A program made the position numbers and the translations under genes. A DNA stretch of 64,000 nucleotides from Eurosta solidaginis. Lineage: Eukaryota; Arthropoda; Insecta; Diptera; Tephritidae. The number at the start of each line of letters is the position of its first letter. Position 1 is the first letter of the stretch. The notes under the pieces were generated by a model. It was given only the letters and a program-made list of their open reading frames with translations. It was not told the DNA's origin and ran no database searches. Shown one piece after another: positions 1 to 11,631 of this stretch. The stretch covers positions 178,450,672-178,514,671 of the forward strand of contig NC_090322.1 of the NCBI RefSeq assembly GCF_040869045.1, in the 5' to 3' direction.

Positions 1-297
1 TGAGAGCACGATATAAGTGACTTGGTAGCTTTTATCAGGTCCTCGAAATGGTTCAAAGAAGAGGGCTAATGGTGTCTTTCTGTAGTACCACAACGGACCA
101 ACTGATACTGACCTATATTTGCCCATGGGCAGCCACTACTACCTAACCTATCGAACCCAGTTAACCCTGAAAAGTGACTGCCTATTTTGAAGCCTTAGTT
201 TAATGGAATTTATAGTGGATATCGAATAATTTTTGCGATAAAAAAACGTTGCCTCTAAAATGATTTAATTTAGCTTAATTTAATTATATAAAATAAA
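1..297. other. Left flank, no gene recognised
   Basis: No convincing coding sequence is seen. The stretch around 140-165 (ctacctaacctatcgaaccc) resembles the CTAACCTA-type 3' ends of fly retroelements, and 250-297 is AT-rich. It is probably decayed repeat sequence. Confidence 0.3.
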
Positions 298-596
298 TGT
301 AAGGCGCGACAACCTTCGAGGAGATTAATTGTTCCTACAAATTGACGGGACCTACTTGTTTTATGCCGATTCCGAACGGCATCTACTAGGCAGATGAGTT
401 TTCACTAAGAGCTTTTCATGGCAGATATAAACTCGGAGTGGTTGCCAAACACTGCCGAGGGGCGACCCCGCTTAGAAATATTTTCCTCTAAGTGAAAAAA
501 CTTGTTTATAAAATTTTCATGTTGCTTTAACCGGGGCGTGAACCCAGGATCTTCGGTGTGGTAGGCAGAGCACGCTACCATCAAACCACGGCCCCA
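298..596 (-). repeat. tRNA-derived SINE, copy 1
   Basis: Read on the minus strand, the element starts with a tRNA-like head. An A-box-like TGGTTTGATGGTAGCG lies near 574-590 and a B-box-like GGGTTCACGCCCC at 533-545. A body shared with 5241-5554, 11632-11836 and 56095-56420 follows. It ends at the conserved GTCGCGCCTTACATTTATTT tail. The body is internally shortened relative to 5241-5554. A tRNA-related head with an A+T tail is the SINE hallmark, and the four-fold recurrence in this window supports mobility. Confidence 0.75.
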
Positions 597-795
597 TTTA
601 ATTAAGTTTAATTTAATTTAGCTTAATTTGACTTATGTTTACTTAATTTAATTAAAATATAAATTGGATTTTATTTTTTTTTTTATTTCATTTAATTTAA
701 TTTTGTTTTACAAAATTTTTTTTAACTTAATTTAATTTAATTGTATTTTATTTTACTTTATTTTATTTCATTTATTTTTGACTTTTTTATTTCAG
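597..795. repeat. AT-rich low-complexity (TTTAA-type) tract
   Basis: The tract is built from degenerate TTTAATTTAA-like words and T-runs. No coding potential is seen. It separates the SINE from the DINE-like element. Confidence 0.8.
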
Positions 796-2964
796 TTTTT
801 ATACTCAGTTGAGCAGAGCTCACAGAGTATATTAACTTTGATTGGATAACGGTTGGTTGTACAGGTATAAAGGAATCGAGATAGATATAGACTTCCATAT
901 ATCAAAATCATCAGGTTCGAAAAAAAATTTGATTGAGCCATGTCCGTCCGTCCGTCCGTCCGTTAACACGATAACTTGAGTAAATTTTGAGATATCTTGA
1001 TGAAATTTGGTATGTAGGTTCCTGAGCACTCGTCTCAGATCGCTATTTAAAATGAACGATATCGGACTATAACCACGCCCACTTTTTCGATATCGAAAAT
1101 TTCGAAAAACAGAAAAAGTGCAATAATTAATTACCAAAGGCAGATAAAGCGATGAAACTTGGTAGGTGCGTTGAACTTATGACGCAAAATAGAAAATTAT
1201 TAAATTTTGGACAATGAGCGTGGCACCGCCCACTTTTAAAAGAAGGTAATTTAAAAGTTTTGCAAGTTGTAATTTGGCAGTCGTTGAAGATATTATGATG
1301 AAATTTGGCAGGAACGTTACTCCTATTACTATATGTACGCTTAATAAAAATTAGCAAAATCGGGGAAGGACCACGCCCACTTTAAAAAAAAAATTTTTTT
1401 TAAGTAAAATTGTAACAAAAATTTTTATATCTTTACAGTATATAAGTAAATTATGTCAACATTCAACTCCAGTAATGATATGGTGCAAAAAAATACAAAA
1501 ATAAAAGAAAATTTCAAAATGGGCGTGGCTCCGCCCTTTTTCATTTAATTTGTCTAGGATGCTTTTAATGCCATAAGTCGAACCAAAATTTACCAATCCT
1601 TTTGAAATTTGGTACGGGCATAGATTTTATGACGCTAACTGTTTTATGTGAAAATGGGCAAAATCGGTTGAGGCCACGCCCAGTTTTTATACACAGTCGT
1701 CCGTCTGTCCTTCCGCATGGCGGTTAACACGATAACTTGAGCAAAAATCGACATATCTTTACTGAACTTAGTTCACGTACTTATCTGAAGTCACTTTATC
1801 TTGGTATAAAAAATGAATGAAATCCGACTATGACCACGCCAACTTTTTCGATATCGAAAATTACGAAAAATTAAAAAAATGCCATAATTCTATACCAAAT
1901 ACGAAAAAAGAAGGGATGAAACATGGTAATTGGATTGGTTTATTGAAGCGAAATATAACTTTAGAAAAACTCTGTAAAATGGTTGTGACACCTACCATAT
2001 TAAGTAGAAGAAAATGAAAAAGTTCTGCAGGGCGAAATAAAAAACCCTTGAAATCTTGGCAGGTATTACATACATAAATAAATTAGCGGTATCCAACAGA
2101 TGATGTCCTGGGTCACCCTGGTCCACATTTTGGTCGATATCTGAAAAACGCCTTCACATATACAACTAAAACCACTCCCTTTTAAAGCTCTCATTAAAAC
2201 CTTTAATTTGATACTAATATCGTACAAACATATTCTAGAGTCACCCCTGGTCCACCTTTATGGCGATATCTCGAACAGGCGACCACCTATAGAACTTAGG
2301 CCCACTCCCTTTTAAAATACTCATTAATACCTTTCATTTGATACCCATATCGTACAAAATAAATTCTAGAGTCACCCCTGGTCCACCTTTATCGCGATAT
2401 CTCGAAAAGGCGTCCACCTATAGAACTTAGGTCCACTCCCTTTTAAAATTATCATTAACACATTTCATTTGATACCCATATCGTACAAAAAAAGGCGTCC
2501 ATCTATAGAACTTAGGCCCACGCCCTTTTAAAATACTCATTAATACCTTTCATTTGATACCCATAGCATACAAAATAAATTCTAGAGTCATCCCTGGTCC
2601 ACCTTTATGGCGATATCTCGAAAAGGTCTCCACCTATAGAACTTAGGCCCACTCCGTTTTAAAATTATCATTAACACATTTCATTTGATACCCATATCGT
2701 ACAAACAAATTCTTGAGTCAGGCCTGGTCCACCTTTATGGAGATATCCCTAACTGGCGTCCATCTATAGAACTATGACCCACTTCCTCTTAAAATACTCT
2801 TTAATACCTTCCATTTGATACACATGTGACATGTCATACAAACACATTCCAGGGTTACCCTAGGTTCTTTCTACAACATGGTGATTTTCCCTTACTTTGT
2901 CTCCACAGCTCTCAACTGAGTATGTAATGTTCGGTTACACCCGAACTTAGCCTTCCTTACTTGT
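796..2964 (+). mobile_element. INE/DINE-1-like non-autonomous element, copy 1
   Basis: The left end is TATACTCAGTTGAGCAGAGC followed by CACAGAGTAT, giving an ATACTC/GAGTAT hairpin. It is followed by a run of GTCC repeats (940-963), blocks of CCACGCCCACTTTTTCGATA, a minisatellite (2090-2870), and a right end with the hairpin GTTCGG-TTACAC-CCGAAC and the terminus CCTTCCTTACTTG. The same ends recur at 7333-10087, 30573-32540 and 32731-35535. The order of hairpin start, GTCC microsatellite, internal minisatellite and terminal hairpin resembles the Drosophila INE-1/DINE-1 (Helentron-associated) elements. That kinship is inference. No protein is encoded. Confidence 0.7.
2090..2870 (+). repeat. ~130-bp minisatellite inside DINE-like copy 1
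   Basis: A unit containing ctagagtcacccctggtcc, gatatctcga and tttcatttgatacccatat is repeated about six times. The starts at 2235 and 2366 give a period of about 131 bp, and some units are shortened. The same minisatellite occurs on the opposite strand in the copies at 30.6 and 32.7 kb. Confidence 0.85.
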
Positions 2965-3117
2965 TTTTTTTTTTAACTTTATTTTATGTGATTTTTTTAT
3001 TTCATTTAAGTTAATTTTATTTTTTTAATTACTTTCTATTTTTTCTTTGTGCAGATATATTACATCCAACCAAATAATTTACAAATATTTTTGTTGTTTA
3101 CGGCCTTTGAATTATAA

Positions 3118-3306
3118 CTTTTTAAATATAAACGAGCTCTAGCAATATGTCGACATATTCCATTCAACAATTCCTGATGATGACTTCAGACTGAAGTCGA
3201 AATATCGACAAAATATATAATATAATTGTATATCAAAAGTTTACGTATTGTGTTTTATTAAGAATATACAAATATTTGGCCTAGAGCTCGTTTATATTTA
3301 AAAAAT
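3118..3306. mobile_element. Short element with 24-bp perfect inverted ends
   Basis: The ends are exact inverted copies: TTTTTAAATATAAACGAGCT continuing CTAG on the left, and its complement on the right (3281-3304). Both flanks contain aatttacaaatat, a possible target duplication. Inside lie a perfect 16-bp palindrome at 3144-3159 and a hammerhead-like core. It could be a fragment of a Penelope-like element, which often carry such ribozymes, or a MITE. Confidence 0.55.
3144..3210 (+). ncRNA. Hammerhead-ribozyme-like core
   Basis: CTGATGA (3174-3180) is followed by a perfect 7-bp stem GACTTCA/TGAAGTC with a GAC loop (3182-3198) and then GAAA (3199-3202). This is the invariant CUGAUGA–stem II–GAAA arrangement. 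The following TATCGACA (3203-3210) can pair with TGTCGA upstream at 3149-3154, as stem III would. Stem I between the presumed cleavage site and CTGATGA is poor, with C·C at its closing position. The motif may therefore be degenerate or inactive. Confidence 0.35.
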
Positions 3307-5212
3307 TTACAAATATGTAACAACCAACAAACCCCCGAAAAGAAGCAAATAGGTATCAACTTAAGCCTAATTACCTAGCCACGTGCTTTTTTTCGTGAAC
3401 ACTCATATTTGCTCTATCTCATTATTTCCAACAAAACAACAGTGAATACATCTCTCGCACGTGCATGTCCAGAGTTTGATATATACATATGTAAGTGACG
3501 TGTTTGCATTGAGTTGCTGTTTGATTTCGCTCATATCAACTCTACCACGAACCATGTTCCCATATTACGCTACAGTGTAGTGACTGCACTGCAACTCCCA
3601 TTATTTGTAACTCCATACAGTATTCCAATGCCACAAAATATGCCTATGCTAACACATTCTCTTATACTCCATATAGTACATATTCCAGTATTACTCACTG
3701 AGCCTGTATTAACATTCTATATACATACATACATGAACCATATAGCGCAACTCTTACAAAGACGACGCCTACATTTACACCTTACGCTTTCGTTCATGAT
3801 TCCCCCATAGCCTGAGCAAAGATGTTTACACAGTGAAAATACATCAATAACGAATTATATCAAAACGGTAACGCTATTGGGGGCGAGCACGATATTAATC
3901 TACTACAGTGGCGGCCTAAAAGTATGCTATAATTAACAAGAAGTTTGGCTAATTGCGCAGATAATACTTTTTTTTTTTTTTATGATCTATGACGTTTGCA
4001 GCAGCATGAAGTGGGCGAACGAAGCCAACAGCGCAATGGACTCGCACAATATTCGTGAAGCTCGTTTCCCCCATTGCCAGTTCGGGATACGCCGCGAAAC
4101 TTAAAACACGTGCGCTTGACCAAAGTATTTTTCGCGGTTATAATTTATTTCTAACGTTTCAATTGATATAGTATATTATAATTGTGAAAAGTGTGTTGAA
4201 GATTGTTTTTTGTAAAACAAACATTGTAAAAAGTCAATTAAGTTGAATTTGAAAGTGTATAAAAATTTAATATAGAAAGTGCAAGAAAAATAAATTTAAT
4301 AGAATATTGTGAGATCGGAGTAAGTGAACATTTTGCTATGTTTTGTAAAGAAACTAATAATAATATATGCATGTATATTAGGATAGGCCAAAAAATGTCA
4401 GCTTTTTGATACGTAAACATCTTGGTTCACGGTATAGGTAAACATAAGCGTAAGTGTAAGTGTTATGATATATGGGAGATTTATGTAGGCATACGGTATG
4501 GATTACTGTAGTAGTAGGTATTGGTATCATGTATGGATTAATAGCGAATGTACGAGTAAGAGTCAACCAAAAGCATGGATGTGCGCGAGAGAATGTATAC
4601 ACCGCTGTTTTGTTGAAAATGAAGGGCCAGCGAATGTTTACAAAAGCAAAGCACGGGTTAGGTATTCGGCTTTAAGTTGAAGTTTGTTTCTTCATACGCT
4701 TTTGTTTGTACATTATTTGGTAAGATTTACATGAAAATTTCCAACGCAATAGCAGTGTATACATATCTTTGCGTACATGCATGCAACTTTTATGTACACT
4801 TGGGTGACGTGCTACTTGATTTTGCTAATGACAACTCTCTACATATATTGCTCCCTCGTTACGCTACAGTGTAGTGTTTATTGCTCATACACCCACTATT
4901 ACTCCAAATATCATACCAATACCTACGCTTACACATTCTCCAGTATTTCTTCCCTGCAAAAATTGTGATTAGTCAAGGATGAGTCCCAAAAAGGTATGCG
5001 ACGAATGCCAGTTTTGATATATTTTGATGCGTTGAACTGTTCCCTTTTGGGAACAAATAAAGACTAATCTCTTTTCTCATCAAAAAGTGTTAGTTTTCGT
5101 ATGGTACGAGGTTATGTACATTTTAAACGCAATATTAAAACTTGCAAAAAATGTTTAGATATATCTATGTATGTAAAAAAATTATTCAGTCGCCAACCGA
5201 AAATTTTCGATT
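3307..5212. other. Intergenic/repeat-derived stretch without recognised gene
   Basis: Short open frames here are not conserved in style and lack family motifs. Two diverged direct copies of one sequence are visible around 3490-3720 and 4800-4955, sharing ttacgctacagtgtagtg. Around 4010-4310 the base composition (GC-rich patch, then gtgaaaagtgtg and aaaataaat words) is reminiscent of a fly promoter and 5' UTR, but no coding exon follows. A perfect hairpin GTTCCC-TTTT-GGGAAC lies near 5038-5053. Confidence 0.4.
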
Positions 5213-5554
5213 TGTTATAAATAAATAAATAAATAAATGTAAGGCGCGATAACCTCCGAAGAGATCTAAGGCCGAGCTTCTCTTCCAATTTGCGTCGTTC
5301 TCCTGTTGATTTTCCCTACAAATTGGCCGGACGGCATCTGCAAGGCAGATGAGTTTTCACTGAGAGCTTTTCATGGCAGAAATACACCCGGAGCGCTTGC
5401 CAAACACTGCCGAAGGGCGACCCCGCTTAGAAAAATTTTGTTCTAAATTGAAAACCTTATTTCTAAAATTTTGATGTTGCTTTGCCCGGGGTGTGAACCC
5501 AGGGCAAACGGTGTGGTAGGCGGAGCACGCTACCATCACACCACGGTGGCCGCC
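5213..5554 (-). repeat. tRNA-derived SINE, copy 2, with (TAAA)n tail
   Basis: This is the longest SINE copy of this family here. On the minus strand the head has an A-box-like TGGTGTGATGGTAGCGTG and a B-box GGGTTCACACCCC (5488-5500). The body matches the 298-596 copy. It ends in a (TAAA)n microsatellite at 5213-5238, a typical SINE tail. Transcription by RNA polymerase III is expected for the family but cannot be shown here. Confidence 0.85.
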
Positions 5555-6267
5555 ATTTGATATAAAAAGGATATATATTGGGTTTCGGAAACTTATACAT
5601 TTTTTATCGGATGTTACAATAAATTATCGTCGAGTTATAGAAAATTTATCGTTTTCGTTATCAAAACTTGTATCATTTTGTAATGAAAAAAAAAAATAGA
5701 GGCAGAATGTCTCAGTTGTGTTGTTAGTTTAGAAATAAGATAAAATGAATTAAGCAAGGAGACAAATACAAGCAGGATGGCCTAGTGGTTAAGGCAACTG
5801 CAGTTTCACCGTGTGATTCGCGGTTCGAATCTCGGTGAAACCTTTGATAACATTACGAAATTGCCTGACGATGAATTTGTGGCGGTTTTCGAAATGGTAC
5901 CATCGCAATATGCCAGTAAGTGTTTCTTTCTTTCATTTCAGTTTCTCTTAGAAAAACATAATAATTGAATATTCAATTATTATAAGGCGGTGTTAAGCTC
6001 ATGAATTCTTAATAAAAAGTTATAGATTTTTTATATAGGTACTACAAATTTGTTTTCGAAAGGTTATCAATTTATTAACGGCGACTCATCTGCTTGTCAT
6101 GACACAGATACCTAAAAAATTTCATTACAAAATAGATGACAAATGTGTAATCCTTCGATAACAAACCAATAAGAAAGCTATAACAATTCGCTATCAATAA
6201 TAAACCGATTATAAAACAACAACTTGTCGGTATCGGTTGCTAGCGATAAGAAACCAAAATTGTTGGG
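5555..6267. other. AT-rich repeat-like stretch around a tRNA-like sequence
   Basis: The region is rich in short cgataa/ttatcg words and holds a tRNA-like sequence (listed separately). No protein-coding gene is seen. Confidence 0.4.
5772..5842 (+). pseudogene. tRNA-like sequence (SINE head or tRNA relic)
   Basis: It starts GCAGGATGGCCTAGTGGTTA, a good A box (5778-5794). A good B box GGTTCGAATCT lies at 5822-5832. The T stem (CGCGG versus CTCGG) and the acceptor stem do not pair properly, and no clear anticodon arm forms. It is therefore not called a functional tRNA. A tRNA-derived SINE head or a decayed tRNA is more likely. Confidence 0.4.
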
Positions 6268-7332
6268 CCTTTTGTACTCAGCGTGGCACCGTCCACTTGT
6301 GATAAAATAAATTTTACAAATATTATTTATCACACATCAAAACCCGTTAAACATATCTTAACAAAATTCGACAGAGAAGTTGCCTGTACTATAGAGAATG
6401 CTTGGAAGTAAAATCAACGAAATCGATTAAGGACCACGCCCAATTTTACATAAAAGATTTTTAAAAGGGTCGCGGATGAATAAAATACGCTTTATCTTTG
6501 CAAAAAAGAGCTCTATATCAATGGTGTTTCATTTCTCAAGTGGAATTAAAACAAAAAAGGAAAAATTTTGGAAATGGGCGTGGCACCGTCCGTTTTATGA
6601 CCACGTAATTTTCTATGCTTCGGGAGCCATAACTGGAAGAAAAATTAACGGATCGTAATAAGATTGGGTACACATATTTTCCTAATAGCAAAAAATATTT
6701 CTAGATAAAATGGACGAGATCGGTTAAAGACCACGCCAGCATTTATATAAAGACTTTTAAAAGGGTTGTTGACGAATATAATAAGCTATACCTTAGCGAA
6801 AAAGAGTTGAATATCAATGGTGTTTTGCTTTCTAAATGGAATTATAACAAAAAGTTATAAAATTAAAAAAAAAATTTAAAATGGACGTGGCACTGCCCCT
6901 TTCCTGACTAAGCCATTTTCTATGTTTCGGGGGCCATACGCGAAGAAAAATTAACATATCGTAATAAAATTGGGAATACATACTTTCTTTATAGCGGAAA
7001 ATATTTCTAATAAAAATGTACGGGATCGGTTAAAGACCAGACTCACTTAGATATATAAAACATGTTTAAAAGGGCCGAAGACTAGAATAATAAGCTATGT
7101 ATGTATATCTAAGCGAAAAATAGTAATAGACCAAGTTCTATTGTAAGAAGAAATTGGATGATAGTTTGTTTTTTAGTAGGCGGTGCCACGTCGCTACAAA
7201 TTTCCAAAGCCTAAAAAAATAAGTCCCTCGTAACAAAATTCGAAAAAGTAATTTATCTCAAATGAACTGTACATTTGAAACTGACTGAGTATATAATGTT
7301 CGATTACACCCGAACTTAGCCACCTTTACTTT
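6268..7332 (+). mobile_element. DINE-like element, related subfamily, left-truncated
   Basis: Blocks of gatcggttaaagaccacgcc and atgggcgtggcaccgtcc recur with a period near 300 bp (about 6421, 6718, 7024). The right end is gtatataatgttcgattacacccgaacttagccacctttac written here in two parts: GTATATAATGTTCGATTACA and CCCGAACTTAGCCACC. It is the same terminal hairpin as in the full copies. It directly abuts the start of the next copy at about 7333. Not coding. Confidence 0.6.
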
Positions 7333-8577
7333 TTATACTCAGCTGAGCAGAGTTCACAGAGTATATTAACTTTGTTCGCATAACGGTAATCCGTAACGGC
7401 ATAAACTAATCGAGATAGATATAGACTTCTATATATCAAAATGATCTGGGTGAAAAAAGAAATTCATTTTGCCATGTCCGTCCGTCTGTAAACACGATAA
7501 CTTGAGTAAATTTTGAGGTATCTTGATGAAATTTGGTATGTAGGTTCCTGAGCGCTCATCTCATTTGAAATGAACGAAATCGGACTACAACCACGCCCAC
7601 TTTTTCGATATCGAAAATTTCGAAAAAGTGCCATAATTCATTACCAAAGACGGATAAAGCGATGAAACTTGGTAGGTGCTTTGACCTTATGACGCAAAAT
7701 AGAAAACTAGAAAAATTTTGGACAATGGGCGTGGACCCGCCCACTTTTAAAAGAAGGTAATTTAAAAGTTTTGCAAGCTGTAATTTGGCAGTCGTGGAAG
7801 ATATGATCAAATTTGGTAGGCACGTTACTCCTACTACTATATGTGTGCTAAATAAAAATTAGCGAAATCGGATGACGAACACGTCCACTTTTAAAAAACA
7901 TTTTTTTAAAGTCAAATTTTAACAAAAAATGTAATATCTTTACCGTATAAAAGTAAATTATGTCAACATTCGACTCCAGTAATGATATGGTCCAAAAAAA
8001 TACAAAGATAAAAGAAAATTTCAAAATGGGCGTAACTCCGCCCTTTTTCATCTAATTCATCTAGAATACTTTTAATGCCATAAGTCGAACAAAAATTTAC
8101 CAATCCTTGTGAAATTTGGTACGAAAATAGATTCTATGACGATAACTGTTCTCAGTGAAAATGGGCGAAATCGGTTGAAGCCACGCCCAGTTTTTATACA
8201 CAGTCGACCGTCTGTCCTTCCGCTCGGCCGTTAACACGATAATTTGCGCAAAAAACGATATATCTTAACTAAACTTAGTGCACGTACTTATCTGAAGTCA
8301 CTTTATCTTGGTACAAAATATGGCCGAAATTCGACTATGACCACGCCCACTTTTCCGATATCGAAAATTACGAAAAATGAAAAAAATGACATAATTCTGT
8401 ACCAAATATGAAAAAAGAGATGAAATATGGTAATTGGATTGGGTTATTGACGCAAAATATAACCTTAGAAAAAACTTTGTAAAATGGGTGTGATACCTAT
8501 CATATTAAGTAGAAGAAAATGTAAAAGTTCTGCAGGGCGAAATCAAAAGCCCTTGGTATATTGGCAGGAATACTGTT

Positions 8578-8727
8578 GTTGTTGTTGTAGCAGTGCTTCG
8601 CCCTACCTAACAGCCGCGACCGATCACAAATTGTCATCAATATCCTCTAACGGGAGTCCAAGGAAACTTGCTGTTTCAACAGGGGTGGACCATAATGAAA
8701 GGGGTGTTAGAGGCGTTGGTTCAACAC
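8578..8727 (-). mobile_element. 5'-truncated Jockey-type LINE 3' end
   Basis: On the minus strand the fragment matches the 3' end of the LINE at 37545-38655 (shared ccaaggaaacttgctgtttc) and ends in (CAA)n. It is flanked by an exact 12-bp duplication AGGAATACTGTT (8566-8577 and 8728-8739), as expected for target-primed reverse transcription. About 150 bp remain. Confidence 0.8.
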
Positions 8728-8755
8728 AGGAATACTGTTCGTGGTATGACATATA

Positions 8756-9688
8756 AAGGGCTCAGAACCAAAAGGATCTAAGTGACATTTTTTTTTTTAA
8801 ATTGAGTTATACCCATATATGTATATTTAATATAGTGTCTATTTGTTGGCAATGCGGTCCAAGCCATTTTGGACATTTTAGTGCCCATATATTTGCCAGG
8901 CCAAAAACGTACTAAATTTTATTGCATTAATGATTGGAGCCAAAAGGATCTAAGTGCGCTCCTCCAAGCAATAAAATTTAATTGCTCGGCCAAAAGAACA
9001 TTCAGAATTTTTTCAAGTATGCAGTTTTGTAGCCCGTTTAATTTTAGCATAATAAAGTGCTAAACTTAAGTTCGTAGGAAGTCTCGCTGAATTGAATGAA
9101 GAAGCCTCTCCCCTCTCTCGTCTGTGCCGCAGACTTGGGTTCAATACTTGACTAATGTAAAAGCAGGCTTACATGTATGTTGTATTTTATGTTGTATATT
9201 TTCTGTAAATACTTAATATAATGTCACTATGCCTAATTTATGCCAAATTCGCGAAAATTTGTTATTTTGGCCGAGCAATCAACGTTCGAAATTTTATTGC
9301 AACAATTTTTGGAGCCAAAAGAGTCTAAGTGCGCTTGGATCCAGAAAAAAAATTATCAAAAATCAGCGAGACTTCCTACGATCTTAAGTTTAGCACTTTA
9401 TTGTACTAAAATTAGACGGGCTACAAGACTGCATACTCGAAAAAATTCTACATGTTCTTTTGGCTGAGCAATCAACGTTCGAAATTTTATTGCAATAATT
9501 TTTGGAAATGTACAGTTATTTTCCATCTGCAGTAAACATCCTTTGAATTATTTGACTAACCTGCATTCATTTAGACAGGAATCATTTCAAACTCATTTAC
9601 CCAGAATTTACAATAAGTAATTTACATTAACCTTAATTATCTCAGTTCAACGTCGATGTTACTTAGATCCTTTTGGTTCTAAGCCCTT
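8756..9688. mobile_element. Fold-back DNA transposon with 32-bp TIRs
   Basis: The ends read AAGGGCTCAGAACCAAAAGG and, complemented from the right, AAGGGCTTAGAACCAAAAGG, continuing ATCTAAGT; about 30 of 32 positions agree. The flanks carry the 6-bp repeat CATATA (8750-8755 and 9689-9694). Inside, about 8980-9090 is inverted relative to about 9376-9480, so the single strand can fold on itself. Words such as aggatctaagtgcgct recur internally. No transposase is encoded. The superfamily is unclear. Confidence 0.7.
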
Positions 9689-10087
9689 CATATATAAATA
9701 AATTAGCGGTACCCGCCAGAAGATGTTCTGCGTCACCCTGGTCCACATTTTGGTCGATATCTCAAAAACGCCTTCACATACATATACAACTAAGGGCTAC
9801 TCCCTTTTAAAAACCTCATTAATACATTTAATTTGATACCCATATGGTACAAACACATTCTAGAGTCACCCCTGGTCCACCCTTATTGCGATATCTCGAA
9901 AAGGCGTCCACCTATAGAACTAAGACCCACTACGTTTTAAATAATCATTAACACCTTTCATTTGATGCACATGTCATACAAACACATTCCATTTTGCTAA
10001 ATGGTGATTTTCCCTTATTTTGCCTCCAAAGCTCTCAGCTGAGTATGTAATGTTTGGTTACACCCGAACTTAGCCTTCCTTACTTGT

Positions 10088-10844
10088 TTATTTTAATGTT
10101 GTGCTTCATCGCGACTTTAGTTTTTCCATACAAAGCGTTGATGTTGAACTTGAACCTCGAACATAAAACTAAACTAGTCAACTTGCAAAAACTTTCTTTT
10201 GGCCCTTTTTTGTAGACATTTCAATTTTCTATAAGAATTTCTGTAGATAGTTATTTGGGTAATAAGGGTCAGAGTCAGTTCTAGTACACTTTTTATAACA
10301 ACTTGGAAATTCTCGTCCGGTTGATATGAATAAGTTAAACCGCGTCGAGGCACCTCTAAAATAACATAAATAAGTTTTTGGTTGCGCTAGGAGCACTAAG
10401 GCTCACTATGTAATATACGAGGTGATTTTAGGGGGCGCCGCGCTAATTTTTTAGGATAACAAAGTGTAATTGTTATTTGGCTAGATATCAGGGTAGATTT
10501 TATAACTTTTCAAAATATCTGTGCTGTGATTTTTTCATGCTGTCGGCTAAGCGTTATAAACAATTCTTTGATTAGTGTTAAGCGACCACTAATCTGCGAC
10601 ATACTAAACTTCTGTTTAATCGGGTTACTTTTGTCCGCCATTTTGAATTTTTGGTAACGATTTACCTACACCATTCTGATTTGGCGACGTTCGACCGCAA
10701 TTTAAACAAAAAGAAAAAAAAAACCCTGAGCGTTCCAACACCAGTACATGGATCAAAACTATATTCGCGCAATACAAATCTCTGTTCAAAGAAGTTTTTC
10801 ATATAGATGCGTACAACGCAATATTATTTAAACCGCTGTGTGTG
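10088..10844. other. Unassigned stretch
   Basis: No gene, RNA or clear repeat boundary is seen. Open frames are short and lack family features. Confidence 0.4.
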
Positions 10845-11373
10845 GTCCCACTTGGAGGTTTACGCCGATCACTATATCGGCGGCGGCGGTGTAGGCAATA
10901 TAATATACCGGCGGCGGCGGCGCGCCGGCGTATGCAGGTGTTCTTACTCTTGAAAAAAATTATATTTAGGAAAGGTTTTGTTTGTATATATTTAAGGAAA
11001 TCAACGTTTTGGCCATTTCCGAAAGATCCGGGGTTTTTGCCTCAAAGTCTCGCGGATCGTTACAAAAATTTCAGGAGCAGCACTTACTCCAGGGAGGCTT
11101 TGAACCTAACCCCGGTCTAAGGGCGTCTGCGAAAAAAAATGAAAGTACTTAAAATGGTCACACTTTTGTCTGTATGTTTCGTACAAAGCGTAGTTTCACC
11201 GAAGGAGATATTCTGGTCTAACTTCAAATACTCATTGTAGAGACGATTTCTTTAAATTCTTTGTGACCCATTGCTGGTAACACACAAAGGCAACTTACGG
11301 TTGCTATTAGTGGTCTTTTAATACTCATGGCTCTCGTGGTATAGTTTTAACGATTAGCGCCAACGCTGGCATA

Positions 11374-11598
11374 TTGTTGATCCGGCAAAGGGGCGCCTTT
11401 AGTTTTTTAGGCAGTTTTAAGAGATTTAATTCCCGATGTGCGAACAGTAGTAATCCTGTCGACCACCAGTCACTACAACGCCTCCTGGCCCTCACACCAC
11501 ATGCCAGCGCAGAAGTTATAGGACTGCAACTTCGAAAACATACCTTCGTCGACGTAACTTTCCTAGAAGCTCTAGGTGCAACTCCGAAGACTTTCTAA
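11374..11598 (+). pseudogene. Conserved open frame inside the hAT-type element, unknown
   Basis: The frame contains NSRCANSSNP, a DHQSLQRLL-like block, and HTFVDVTFLEALGATPKTF. Homologous frames occur in the other copies (54781-55128 and 59566-59913, minus strand). It matches no family I recognise. Similarity may reflect shared element DNA rather than selection on protein. There is no catalytic motif of a hAT transposase. Confidence 0.3.
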
Positions 11599-11631
11599 CT
11601 GATTTTTTTTGGTCGCGCTGTGCTGCGCGTA

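Larger units (their letters stand above)
7333..10087 (+). mobile_element. INE/DINE-1-like element, copy 2, with nested insertions
   Basis: The left end TATACTCAGCTGAGCAGAGT and the right end with the GTTTGGTTACACCCGAACTT hairpin match copy 1. Its minisatellite region is short (about 9710-10000). Two later insertions split it: a LINE 3' end at 8578-8727 and a fold-back transposon at 8756-9688, each with its own target duplication. Its sequence resumes seamlessly at atataaataaattagcgg. Confidence 0.7.

Noticed and set aside
832..1357. Minus-strand proteins in the DINE-like element
   Set aside because: They are translated repeat DNA (GTCC microsatellite and CACGCCCA blocks) and are not conserved as frames between the four copies.
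3514..3810. 98-residue plus-strand frame rich in His and Leu
   Set aside because: It covers ataca/tacata-rich repeat DNA that has a diverged copy at 4.8 kb where the frame is not kept.
4010..4320. Promoter and 5' UTR of a fly gene
   Set aside because: The sequence style is suggestive, but no initiator, TATA box at the right distance or following coding exon could be shown.
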